A stretch of 64,000 nt of DNA, from NCBI GenBank assembly GCA_965242845.1, contig CBDETC010000003.1:1674001-1738000 (forward strand). Reading direction: 5' to 3'. The notes beneath the pieces were generated by a model. The model was not told where the DNA came from, ran no database searches, and worked only from the letters and a program-made list of their open reading frames with translations. Shown piece by piece: positions 1 through 11,815 of the stretch; the stretch's first letter is position 1, and every line of letters starts with the position of its first letter. The DNA is from RHLJ01 sp965242845. Lineage in GTDB: Bacteria > Bacteroidota > Rhodothermia > Balneolales > Balneolaceae. The position numbers were made by a program, and so were the translations under genes.

Positions 1-1051
1 TGGAGAACCAAGTGGAAGCGAAGATGGAAGATGAAATGGATACTGGGCTTGTGTAAGGGGCTATAGGGTGTATGCACTGTACAAGCCAGAGCCCAAAGAA
101 GGAACTTGCAGTTTCCGGTATCACATGCTCCCGTATCAATGCTGTTCACGCTGCTTGAATCATGTCTTGAGAATGTGCGCAAAGAAGATGTCATCTCCAG
201 ATGTGAACTATTTGTTAGCTTAGAGCCGCGATTTACAGACATGCGTTCGACACTGGATGTTGACGCAGATGTCTTCAAGGCAGTCACGTTTCAATTCCAA
301 GCTAGTCTTGTCATATTCCCAGAGTTCAGGATGGGTACTTCATTCCGAGAATCCGCACACAATTGCTCACAGTGTCTCTGCACAGGGTGCCCTTTTAAAA
401 CTTTTGACAACAGCATGTGAGCATGCCAGCATGACAGATTAGCGATATCATCATTCTGTTTGTCACAGCTACTGCCATCTAACTCCATCTGTAACAGGAT
501 ATCAGCAAAACGCACGTTTAGGCGCAGAACGCTCGCAACTACATAGTCTCGTGCCCGATAAGATGAGCCTGAACGTGAGAACCCCAAGGCAAAGTTGTAT
601 GACTAGGTTGGCGCTTTGGGATTAGTGTCAATTTTCTTCATTGTTGAATAAGGCCAAATTAAGGGTTTCTAGGGGTGTAGAAGGGAGCATCAAAGACATC
701 GGGATCATCCAGATGATGATGTGCGGCTAGACCGCCGTCCGAGCAATGGATGCAACTTGGCTGACATGCGAATCTTTTTAGCCATGGGGCTTCCTTCAGG
801 GTTTAGGATGTAGGTTTTAGGATTCAGGATTTAGAGTTTAGGTGTTATAAACCCCAAACACTAAAATGCGGTTGTTCAAGACAGTCCTTAATCCTTAAGT
901 GAGCCCTTAAAGTTCCCGTACATCTCTCAAGACCTAAAAGCACTTCTTTTCAACAAGCTCCGTGTGAACCACATCAGGGTTTAGGGTTCAGGGTTTCCTG
1001 TAAGTTTAGGGTTTTGGGTTGTTGGAGATTCTGGCTGAGCTTTTCTATGGT

Positions 1052-1164
1052 CATGTGAACTATAGTCTAAGCTCCTTAAAGGGGGGTTCTAGAGGGGATT
1101 ATATAGGGGACTCTTATAGGGGTTATTAAGGGCGATACGAGGAGTTTAGACTATAGCTCATATG
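1052..1164. mobile_element. Palindromic MITE-like element, family A
   Basis: Family A has ends of the form TGAGCTATAGTCTAAACTCC mirrored at the other side, with GGGGTTATATAGGGGA-type interior. This copy runs from CATGTGAACTATAGTCTAAG to its mirror ending TAGACTATAGCTCATATG. No coding capacity. Confidence 0.75.
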
Positions 1165-4100
1165 GGTTATTCTCAATGTCCTGGTCCTGAGCACCTTTTG
1201 CTTATTGAATATATTGCGGCACCTAATATCTAGGAGTACCAGAATAAACCCTAATTGTGGGAATTATTCATATGTTTGACCGAGTGTCATAGACTCCTAA
1301 TCTTGCAGGATGAGGTTACCAAAGTCTTGGCATTGACAGGTGAACACGAACCCTGCAAAGCCCTTTGCAAACCGAATGTTCATGGCATTTTCCATGTCTC
1401 TTCCACGTGATTTCCTCACAAGACCAACCATAAACGCTACACCCTTTACCCTATAAACGTATACCCCGACTTGGAGGACTTAGTAACCTGGGCTATAGGG
1501 TTCATAATAGGGGTATTATAGGGAAAGTAGGTAGAGTTACTAAGTCAAACGATCATCCAAGTATACTCCTATACCAGAAGCCTTATACACCCTAAACCCA
1601 TCTAAGCCCCTTCTACAACCATGTCAGCAAGCTTGGATTCCTCAGGTTCAGTTTGGTAGAGGATACACCCTTTTCTGGGTTGCTGTTAAGGAATTTAATT
1701 GAAGTTGCCATGTTATGAGTATATTGTAAATAACAGGGTTTCCTTCTTAACGCAAATCTACATCAACCCTAAACCCTAAACCCTTAATGCATAGCTGCCC
1801 TTCCTGGACTTCTAACCGCTTCGGAAGAATACGCCTTTGACCTTAAGCTCCTAAACCGTACAGCCCTAACGCTCGAACCTCACATCCTAAGCCGATTCCT
1901 ACGCCCTAAGCCCTAAACTCTAAAGGCTTTGAACTCTACCTGAACCTCAAAAGTAGTGAAGATGATAACTCAAAGCATCTAAAATTAATCTAAAAGATAG
2001 CCCAGGCGGCCGTTATTCTACATATTTTTGGACTCCAGGTAGATCCGTTGGCCTAAGTCCTCGACTGTGAGTACCCTAAACCCTAAACTCTAAGCCCTAA
2101 ACCCCAAACCCTAAACCCTAAACCCCAAACTCTAAATTCTAAACTCTAAACCCTAAGCCGTGGGTCTTTGAGAGCCCATTATGAGAAACCCCCACATGAT
2201 GACGCATCTGCCACGCCCTGAGCGCTAAACGTGCTTCAGGGTTTACGGTTTAGAGTTTAGGGTTTACGGTTTAGAGTTTAGGGTTTACTTAGAGGATCTC
2301 TTGACTTTGTAAGTGTACTGAGTAAGTTGGGTTATAGGGCTCGTAATTAGGGTCGTTGGAAACAGTAGGTAGACTTGCTAAGCTAAGTCGAACGATCATC
2401 CAAGTTTTTGCCTAAACCCTAAACCCTGAATAGCAGTTTCCACTTTGTTTCCCATTATCCCCAATATACAGCCCAAACCCTAAACCCCAAACCCCTAAAC
2501 CCCAAACCCCCAAACCCCTAAATTCCAAACCTCAAAACTCTAAACCCCAAAAACCCTAAACCCCAAACCCCAAAAGTCCAAACCTCAAAAGCCCTAAATC
2601 CAAATCCCCTAAACCCCAAACCTGTAAACTCCAAACCCCTAAACCCCAAACCCCTAAACTCCAAACCTCAAAGCCCTAAACCCAAATCGTAGTTTCCCAA
2701 AATAAGGGGACCCCAATACAGACCCCAAACTACTATAATCCTTATTATTGGGACCCCCAAAAGGGTACTCCTATGTTAGGAAACTCTAATCCCTATAATC
2801 CCCTATATAACCCCAGTGTCCATTTCATTTTCCATTTTCTTTTCCATTTGATTCTCCATTATAGTGGGGACCCCCCAAAAAGGTACTCCTAATTTTGGGA
2901 AACCCCCCTAAACCCTAAACCCTAAACCCTAGGCTGGGACAGTAGGGTTGGGAAACCTCCAAATCTAGGTGCTTTGAGAGCCCATCATGAGAGCCCCAAG
3001 GCATCATCCACAGGATGCCATGGCCAGCAGAAGGCCTGGTTGGTGCGCTTTAGGGTTTAGGGTTTAGGGCTTAGGGTTTAGGGTTTAGGGTTTAGGGTCT
3101 GGGACTTGGTGTTTCGGGTCTGGGTTTTTTTTTATGAGTTGATTACCCTAATCACCCTCTCCATACTCCCCCCCTTCCAGGTTCCCCCTTAATTCGGATT
3201 AGGCCCTGTTTTAGGGATAAGGTAAATCAAGGGGGACCTTCTGGGAAAATTGTATGGAGGGCGTGGTTAGGTGGTTCCCGAAACACGGAGCCGTAAACCC
3301 CAAGTCCTGAGCAAGATGCTCGGATCCCAGAAGATCCCTGGAGGTTTAGTAGGGCTTAGGGATATTACCCCAATAATGAAGAATATAATGGGAAGATAGG
3401 TAATGTTGGATCCCGATTAGTGTGGGGGGCCTCAATTGTGCGAAGCTTTGCCGAAATTTTTCAGCTCCCCTATAAAATGATTTGGGGGCCGTTAACTGTG
3501 CGAAGTTGCGCGGCCAAAAAATCTGAGAATAATTCAATAGAAACAATTCTAAATGCCTTCTAACCAGGACCCTCCTTGTACCCTTAATTGGGGATATATG
3601 GTCCCTAATAGTGGGTACTTAGGCCAAAATAGAGGGTAGGAGGAGGGTCTATAGGAACACCCTTTTCATCTCTTACCGAGCCGATCCTGATCCCTCCAAT
3701 TGGACTGTTTTTAAACCTAGGATCCAGATTCGTTCGGGGTGCCGTTTGTTTTTTTGTTGTTTGGTTGTTTTGGCGGGGGGCTACACTAATCAGGAGTCCA
3801 CATTAAATGAAACCGAAACGTGGGCTATATAAGGAATCCAGAAGTACGAACGCATTTCAGGGATTCAGGCATTTGGGCTTAGGGTTATCCACCACCGTAA
3901 TCCGCGTATAAGTATGGTAGAGTGTTTCGGAACCCCAAAACCCTAAACCCTAAAACCCCGAAGCCTGAACCCTAAAATCTTAAACCCTAAACCTTATCAG
4001 ATCACGTCTGTTGCAGGCTTGGAAGTTAGAATTTAAGAATGGTCCTCAGGAAGAGCCAGGTCAATATGCTCTATTCCTACCCCAAACCCTAAAGCCCCAA

Positions 4101-6497
4101 CCCCAAACCCTAAGCCCTATCCTATATACCTGCATGAACCCTGTGGGTCATAGACCCAAACAACCATAGACCCTTGACCCTAACAGGAGATTCACGGCTG
4201 CAACCTCGGCAAGTGCGACAACGGCGCTCTTGTAGCGGACTGCGTTTGGTCGGGACGCTCATTTAGGGTTCCAGGTTTAGGTTTTGGGGTTTAGGTTTTT
4301 GGGTCAGGAAGCAACATGCCTAACAAAATCGTATCTATTGCTTGGGAATCTTTACGCATTCTTCAAAAAAGGTCTGGGCTTCTCTAGGTAAACTTGTCTT
4401 GGGGACATGGTAGCCCATGTGTACTTATATGACTAAACCATGGCGAACCAAACGGAAAATGAGATAGAAGCGCTGTGTGTGTGTGTGGGGACCTATTATA
4501 CATCTGTATATGTATGATTATGTATGTATATATACAGACATACACATAGATGTATATACATATGTAGGTTGCGGATTTTACAGTTCAACCCGTGACAAGC
4601 CTTCTGAGAAACCCTAGGGCTCCCTTCTAAGGGTACCCTAGGGATCCTATGTAGGGGTGCCGTGGGAATCTACTTGCTTTCATCCCAAAGGACTGAAGAA
4701 CTTAGGGTTTAGGGTTTAGGGTTCAGGGTTTGGGGTTTAGGGTTTAGGGTGGGTTCCGGCTCAATTTTTTGGAATGCAAAGTGCACGGTCGGAGCATTCT
4801 CCAGACCTTCAGGTGAGCGGTGCTTTAAATAGGGGATAAGGTAGTCCCCGACATAAAGTAAGATTATTGTATCCTCTCAGTCGTGGTAAATGATGTGAAG
4901 ACTTGATTCAAGCATCCCCCGTGAACGCTACACTGCCCAAGAACAGTCCAGAGGTTTTTGAATTGCACTGGGCGTCTAAGGAGAACCCTTGAGGATTCCC
5001 AACTCCAATTGCTACATGATCTATCATCTAAAGTCCGAGTATCCCCCTTAAGATTGGAGAATCAAATCGAAAAGAACATGGAAAATGAAATGGAAACTGG
5101 GATTATATAGAGGATTACGGGGTTACAGTCTACATTCCAAGTATCCCCCTTAATAATCCCCATAAGACTCCCCACATAATCCCCGATATAGCAACTTTTT
5201 TTTGGAGTTTAGGTTCTGGCTCACACAACCCCGGACTCGAAACCCCAGCACCTCCTACCAGATTCGACTGAGGTCCGAATGGTCTGCGTGGGAGGAGACG
5301 GATGCTTGCTGGCTAGGTTTGGAGTTTGTAATCCTGTACCCTAATATAAACCCCCATATTGAATTTTCCCCACTTATTTTGTAATTGACCACATAATGAG
5401 AGAATTTGATATTGGGCGGTGGGGGGGGTTTTATATTCTGGAGAGAGAGGGTTAGGGTTCAAAGCAGACGGTTTTGGGCATGTCATGGCTTGCTCTTGAG
5501 AGTTCAAAGTGTAGGTTAGGTGGCACCCCCCACCCTGTAATCATGGCTATAAGGGATAATGTGGACTATGAGGGTCTTCGTATATTCCTATTATCCCTGA
5601 ACCCTAAACCCCCTACAGCCCAATGAGAGGTCGTCCTAAAGTGTAGGGTGTGCAGCTCATGACCATGATTTACTGCAACCGCACGCGTAAGGAGCCTTCA
5701 GTCGACATTAGCACGCTTGGTCCCCTCCTACCACTTGACGCATAGACCTGACCTAAAGACAGCAGCACTCAAAACATACATCGCTACTCGCCCTGGGAGT
5801 AACAAGGACGTAGCAGTGCCACGATGATGCCCACGTAGCAGTACAGCCAACGGCAGTGGCGGGAGCGGCAGCGGCAATTTCTTTGGCGGTGGTAATAATG
5901 GCCATGGTGACCATGGTGGCAGTAGGACAGTACGTAGCTCTCAACAAAAGCGTGTTTTCCATTTCACCCACGATGATTTCGGAGGCCATAGGCCATAGAT
6001 AGGTCTAGAGTCTAGCCGATTCACGAGCCATAGATTTCATTCAGCTGTCGTTACAACCACCGGGTAACTTTACCGCAAAAACAGGTGCTAAGGCGGTCTG
6101 CTGCTATCAGGATAAGCGTCCATTTATGCATCCCACAAGAAAGGCCCCGCCATTCATATGCAGTCAATAGCAAACCCAAGAGTGTGAGCCCCGAGCGTAG
6201 CAGGAGTGCGGCTGCGAAGGTGTCCAAAGACGGCACCGCGAAATCGTGGCAGACAGCAGGAGCCCACTGCAACTGGTGACAAGCGCTTCATCTTTGCTGT
6301 AGCATATGGGGTCTGAAAGAATTTGGGTTTCCTGACAGCAAGAATTCTATCATTTTGGCGGGTACATGTATATATATATATATAAACTCAAAATATTTGA
6401 GTATGTCTTGATGATTGGGTGCAAACGGAGGGTAAACTTTGGAATGATAGACTGTGTAGGTAGAAAACCAAGTTGTCATAAGGTAACAGCCTTTGGT

Positions 6498-6590
6498 CAT
6501 TCTCCCTCACGGTAACTGTGCTTAAAAGGTTTCTAGGGGTATTGTAACTCCTATTACCTATTGTGGAAACAGTTACTGTAAGGGGGAATG
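6498..6590. mobile_element. Palindromic MITE-like element, family D
   Basis: Family D ends are CATTCCCCCTTACAGTAACT and its mirror. Other copies are 10668-10766 and 33070-33170. Confidence 0.7.
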
Positions 6591-7020
6591 ACTAAGGTAA
6601 TATCCCATGGTCTACCCCAAAATACCAAGCACTAGGCATAACAGTAGTGTATCGCAATATACCTACAGGTCAAGGGTATAGGTTGGGCCCTAAATTAGAC
6701 TGGTACAGGGTGGGGGCAGTACCCAAGGTCTAGGTATATATCCCTAAATCCTAGGCCACTAAATCCCTCAACCCTAAACCCTAAACCCCTAAACTCTTAG
6801 GATTTAGAGTTGAGGGTACACACACAAGCACTCACGCCAGGAACGGAGGCTCTCCTTGTACGGGACCGCAGAAGCAGCTGCGACCCTGCAATGGGCCTTG
6901 CGGCAGGCACATCGATTAAGGGGTTTAAGCTTTAGGGTTTAGCCCTAAACCCTAAACCCTAAACCCTAAACAGGGTCCAGCATCTAAGGGGCTAGGGGGT
7001 CCTAGCTATCTGGAAACTCA

Positions 7021-7235
7021 TGAACCATAAAGGGACTTTACTGGGCACCCCACACAGGGAACCCTAAGAATATAGTAGGAATATATAAGGGGTTTAGGGT
7101 TTAGGGTTTAGGGTTTAGGGTTGTAGGAATATATTAGGAATATGATGCCTACCAGGGTCCTTATACTCTATTATATTCGTATTATATTCTTGGGGTTCAC
7201 TGTTTGGGGTTCCCAGTAAAGTCCCTTTAAGCAAA
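7021..7235. mobile_element. Palindromic element interrupted by telomere-like repeats
   Basis: AAAGGGACTTTACTGGG near 7030 is mirrored by CCCAGTAAAGTCCCTTT near 7213. Inside, TTTAGGG repeats (about 7091-7122) are flanked by GTAGGAATATATAAGG and GTAGGAATATATTAGG. Confidence 0.7.
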
Positions 7236-8499
7236 GGGGTAGCTATACGGACCCAACAGATATGTCGGAGTGAACAAGGTCTTAAGGGAAATTCTCACGC
7301 GCGGTAGTTGGTGATGATTAGTTTCGGGATGCATGGATGGGACTGTCTTAGAAGCTTTACCCATACAATCCCTCAATTGATGAGGACCCTATATCCCCTT
7401 GTACCCCCTCATATTTTCTAGTGTTTCTAAAGGAAACCCTAGACCCTTGTTGCTAAAGCCTAGCATTCTGTGAAACTCCCAGGTTGAGTTTCACACGCAG
7501 GTAGCAGCACCCAGTTTTGTCAAAGGCTTCATGTGTAGGACTCTTCAAAAGATGGGTTCGCTGCAAAGCTTTCGGGAGTTACCTGGGTTATGTTGGGATT
7601 TTCAGCGCGCCTCGCAGGCAAAAGCTTCCGCTCTGGGATCGGGGAATTTTGATTAAGAGCCTAGGGATTAGAGACTAGGTTCAGGACCTTACGCTCAGGG
7701 TGTACAAGGTAGTTTTCCTAATGACATAGGCTGACCCCAATCTATTCTAATCCTTACTATAGGGTCCCCCAAAACGGTACCCCAGATTTTAACCAACCCC
7801 CATGATGCTTAGGCGCTACTTGTTGGGATGAATTGCTCTGTGTTTCTGATGTTATGTGTTGGGTTGGGCCCCCACCCACAAATAGTGACCACAAGAGATA
7901 ATGGCAACTATATTGGGGTCCGTATATATTCCTAGTATACCACTATCAGTGGGACAGGGCCCAACCCAAGTTATGCGTGCCTTCTTGGGGTTCGGAGGGT
8001 GGAGGCGCCTACGCCCGAAGAGATGGGCCAGTCCATCAAAAAGACGCATTTAGGGTTTAGGGCTTATAAGGTTTAGGGTTTAGGGCTTATAGGGTTTAGG
8101 GCTTATAGGGTTTAAGGCTTCAGGGTTTAGGGTGTAGGGTTCCTTTATTCAGCGCTGTTGCAGAACTCCCTTTCGCTTCCATGGATAGGTCTACTCCAAG
8201 ACTCCAAAACCTTGCGTACCAAGTCTTGCAGAGACCTATAGCCTAGGGGCTTTAGGGACCCTTAATGGGGACCCTTGTAGCTTGTTGAAGATGGGTACTA
8301 CCTGGTTATTTTGGAGTATATAAGGCCTATATAAGGGTTATATAAGGTAATGGGATTAGGGGTCCCTTCTAGGGGTCCCTCCTATCAACCCTTGATATAG
8401 ACCCCCCAAGTAGATAGAACATGGAATATATTATTGGGTTATATAGTGATAATGGAAAAGAAAATGGAAGCTACTATTTAGGGTTTAGGGTTTCAGGTC

Positions 8500-8592
8500 T
8501 ATAGTCCTCCTTAAGTAAATAGACTATGGCTTTAGGTATATTATAATAAGAGCCCCATATACCCCATGTTCTATCTACTTAAGGGGGACTAC
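8500..8592. mobile_element. Family G palindromic element
   Basis: TATAGTCCTCCTTAAGTAAA at the left, TCTATCTACTTAAGGGGGAC at the right. A second family G-like arm lies just upstream (8402-8430). Confidence 0.65.
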
Positions 8593-9561
8593 AGGCCTTC
8601 AACTGCGAAAGGCCTGCTGTGGGAGGCCCGCATAGCTTACAACCAGGTAGCCTCCTAGAGTCTCTTATAGTGATGACAACATAAAGCCAGTCCGTCGAAA
8701 TATACTTGCCCAAAAAATCCCAAGCCCTAACCCGGACGCCTTGTTGCTGGCGTCGAGTGCCAGGTCTTAAGACCGCCGCAATACCTGAGGGCGAAGGGTC
8801 TGCCCTGGGTCGTGAACGGAGTGGGGAAGAACTTGTCCTTTTTCTAACCCGCAAGCCTGGATAAAGACAATATCAGATGTGGCCAATTGCCGTGTTGCCA
8901 AACATTGGGATCGTTTCTGGCCAAGTGATGAGACGCAGTGGATATGGTAGTTTCCATAAATACAGGGTACCCCTTTATAGACCCCAATATGCTGTGATCC
9001 TTCTTGTAGGGACCCCTAAAAAGGTACCCCTAATTGGGAAACCGTAAAACCTAATCTCTAAACCTGATATATCCTGATGTACCCCTATATAACCGCTAAC
9101 CCTTATTTTGGGAAGCCCCCATATCTATTCCGCATTGAGGGAGCAGCTAGAATCCAGAACACCTGCCCCCAGCTTTGTTTGTTGGGCAAAGGAGTGGGTC
9201 AAGAGGGACGCTCTAAAAGGCATCTGAACCCTACAGGCCAAACCCTAGTCCCCAAACCCTCTAAACCTCTCCCTGGGGATCCAAATAGCCCAATGTAGGC
9301 AATACTTACAGACTTTAGGGGCCCAATGTAGGTACTATTCTTATAATTGGATCCCTAACCTATACCTGGACCCTGGATGTCCTTCCTTTTTGGGGATATA
9401 CCCTATAAATTTGTAGGACAGAAGCCCGAAAGGGAAGGACATCCAGGGTCCAGGTAAGCACAAGAGGCAAGGGGGTGCTGAAGATCCTAACCTATACCCA
9501 GGGGCTCCAATCTAGTTCTTATTTGGGTCTGTTATGGTTTTTTGGTAAGGGATTATAACAT

Positions 9562-9653
9562 ACCTAGACCCCAAAAGTAGGTAGAATAGTAGCCCAAAAC
9601 ACCTAAACACAACCCAAAGAACCATTATTCTGCATACTTTTGGGGTTTAGGTA
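9562..9653. mobile_element. Family B palindromic element
   Basis: ACCTAGACCCCAAAAGTAGG at the left, mirrored by ATACTTTTGGGGTTTAGGT. Confidence 0.75.
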
Positions 9654-10293
9654 CATCCCAAAAAGGAACTACATAGGACGGTCTGGGTAAGCACAGGCAA
9701 GGGGGCGCTGAAGATTGCAAGCTTTCACCCTGGGAGCCTTGGTCCGACTGCACGAAGACCTGCGCAGGACTGCTGGGGGTGCTTCAGGTTTTTAGGGTTT
9801 AAGGTTTTTAGGGGTTTAAGGGGGGATTATATAGGGTTTAAGGTTTTTAGGGTTCAAGTGGGATTATATAGGGTTTAGGGTGTAGGATTTATAGTTTAAG
9901 GGTTTAGGGTTTGGGCTTTAGGGTTTGAGGATTCAGGGGAGGGGCCATAAGGAATATGAAGGGATATCTAGGCGCATGTAGTGTTACATAGGAAAGAAAT
10001 TCGTTGTGCGGTCATGTAAGGAAGTTAGGTTTCGGGTTCAAGGAGTTACATAAAGATGGACATTGCACTCAGGGGCTAATATTATACTTGAGTAGGATCT
10101 GCTAGAAGCTCCCTTCTAAGCTTGATTTATTTGTTAGAAAAATTCTCAGGTCCAATCCAAAGCCAGCTGGAGTCAGGATCTTGATTTAGGTAGAGCTAAG
10201 GGCTGAGGCGCTACAGGAGAGGGAGCAGGGAAACCATTGAAACCATATAGGACTCATCTCCATATCCTTAAATCCCGCATACATATCCCTAAG

Positions 10294-10405
10294 CTGGGTT
10301 GCTGTGAAGCAAATTAAATTAAGTCACCATGATGGGTGTACGTAGTAAATAATAGGGTTTCCTCAAGATGGTAAGTTTAAATCAAGCTCCTTAACAGCAA
10401 CCCAG
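10294..10405. mobile_element. Family C palindromic element
   Basis: CTGGGTTGCTGTGAAGCAAA at the left, TCCTTAACAGCAACCCAG at the right. Confidence 0.75.
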
Positions 10406-10667
10406 TACGGGGCTTTGCAGTTCTTATTTAATGAAGCTTGGCTGACTTTAGCTTGGCACTTGGGACCGAACTTTTCGGGTGTCACACATGGTCGACTGCG
10501 GAGGCGAAGAGTTTAACACTTCTACCGGGAGGTTTTTTAAAGATAGCAGCCAAGGGATTGTGTGTGCGTGTAGGGACTTCAGATGCTGGATCACTGCTGC
10601 AACTCCATTTTCAGGTTTAATGCTCCTGCCCAGTACGGAATCGCTCAACCCTAGACCTTGGGTCATT

Positions 10668-10766
10668 CATTCCCCCACCCAGTAACTGTCCTTAAAGGGA
10701 ACCTTATTAAGGGGCTATTATAACTCCCATTACCCCTTGTGGTAACTGTTACTGTAAGGGGGAATA
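10668..10766. mobile_element. Family D palindromic element
   Basis: CATTCCCCCACCCAGTAACT at the left, GTTACTGTAAGGGGGAATAA at the right. Confidence 0.7.
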
Positions 10767-11725
10767 ACCCTACCTAAACCCTAAATTGGATTTTAAGGGT
10801 TCAACAGTCCCCCAATAAGGAACCAGCCCAGGTCATCTGGCTAAGGGCAGGAATGTTTATATGGGTGGTTTACTTCCTGGGGCCTAATCGGGACATAATC
10901 CCTACATAATTTTATAGGGATTATGTAGGGTTTTACATTCCTATCTTCCTTACTAACCCCAGTAAGGTTGGGACCCCTAAACCCTAAGCCCTAAACCGCG
11001 TGTTAGGGTTCAGGGTAGCACCCTAAACCTTGAAATCCTAATCCCTAAACCTTAAACCCTATAGTATAGGGCTTATTAAGAGGGATGCTAGGTGCACAAG
11101 GTCCTCGTTAAGGGTGTAAGCGAATGGGAGGCGGGACAAGCGTCAAAGCTCAAAACCTCAAGCCCTGAGGCACTCAGGGTTTAGGGTTTTAGGGTTGAGG
11201 GTTTAAGCTTGTCCGGTTAGAGTTTAGGGTGCCAGGGTGCTGGAGGGCATGCAGTGTAGAGTGCAAAAGGAAGTGGTAGCCTGCTTCGTCTTTCACATCC
11301 CTCTCCACAAAATGATCAAGGCAAATCCAACGGGGGCAACCCTAATGAGCGCAAGCAAACAACCCATCACAGAACTTGCACAACATTCCCCGACCTTCGC
11401 CGAACCACCCCAGCGTTTGCAGAACCACCTCGGGGTTCGTAGAGCGATCGGCGCTCTCATATTCACCTTTTCAATTTAAGAAAAGTCCACTAACTGCGGA
11501 AAGGTTCGTAGAATTCGTGGGCGGGCTTTGGCGCCTGCAGAGTTCGTAGAACCTGCCGCGCTTCCCCTGCGATCCGTTACCCCCCATTGAATTTCCCGTC
11601 AAATTAGGAAGCGCTGCGGTGTAGGACCAGCTTTATCGTGTAAAGGCTTTTATCACGGGTATCTGGAGGTGTAGGTGGACCGTACATCCGAAGTCCGCCA
11701 GAGGTACCCTAAACCTTGTACCCAA

Positions 11726-11815
11726 TAGTCCCCCTTAGGTAGATAGAATGTGGGCTATATGGGGATCCTATTTTAATATATCCAAAGCCATATTCTATCT
11801 ACTTAAGGGGAGCTA
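11726..11815. mobile_element. Palindromic MITE-like element, family G
   Basis: Family G ends are TAGTCCCCCTTAAGTAGATA and its mirror TATCTACTTAAGGGGGACTA, with ATGGGGTATATGGGGATC inside. Others: 8500-8592, 27531-27620, 35725-35850 (degraded, oxygenase intron 2) and 46973-47063. Confidence 0.75.

Larger units (their letters stand above)
1..9000. other. Non-coding repeat mosaic, left part
   Basis: No gene is supported here. Open frames are short, overlap on both strands and show no recognisable domain. The stretch holds TTTAGGG/CCCTAAA tracts (for example around 2085-2150, 2410-2700, 2900-2935, 3045-3105, 4700-4750, 6935-6970, 8045-8140), palindromic MITE-like elements listed separately, a GT/TA microsatellite at about 4475-4566 and a short (TA)n at 6368-6384. 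The 5640-6290 segment lacks telomere-like motifs and has more even composition, so it could hide an exon, but I see no conserved motif in it. Confidence 0.6.
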
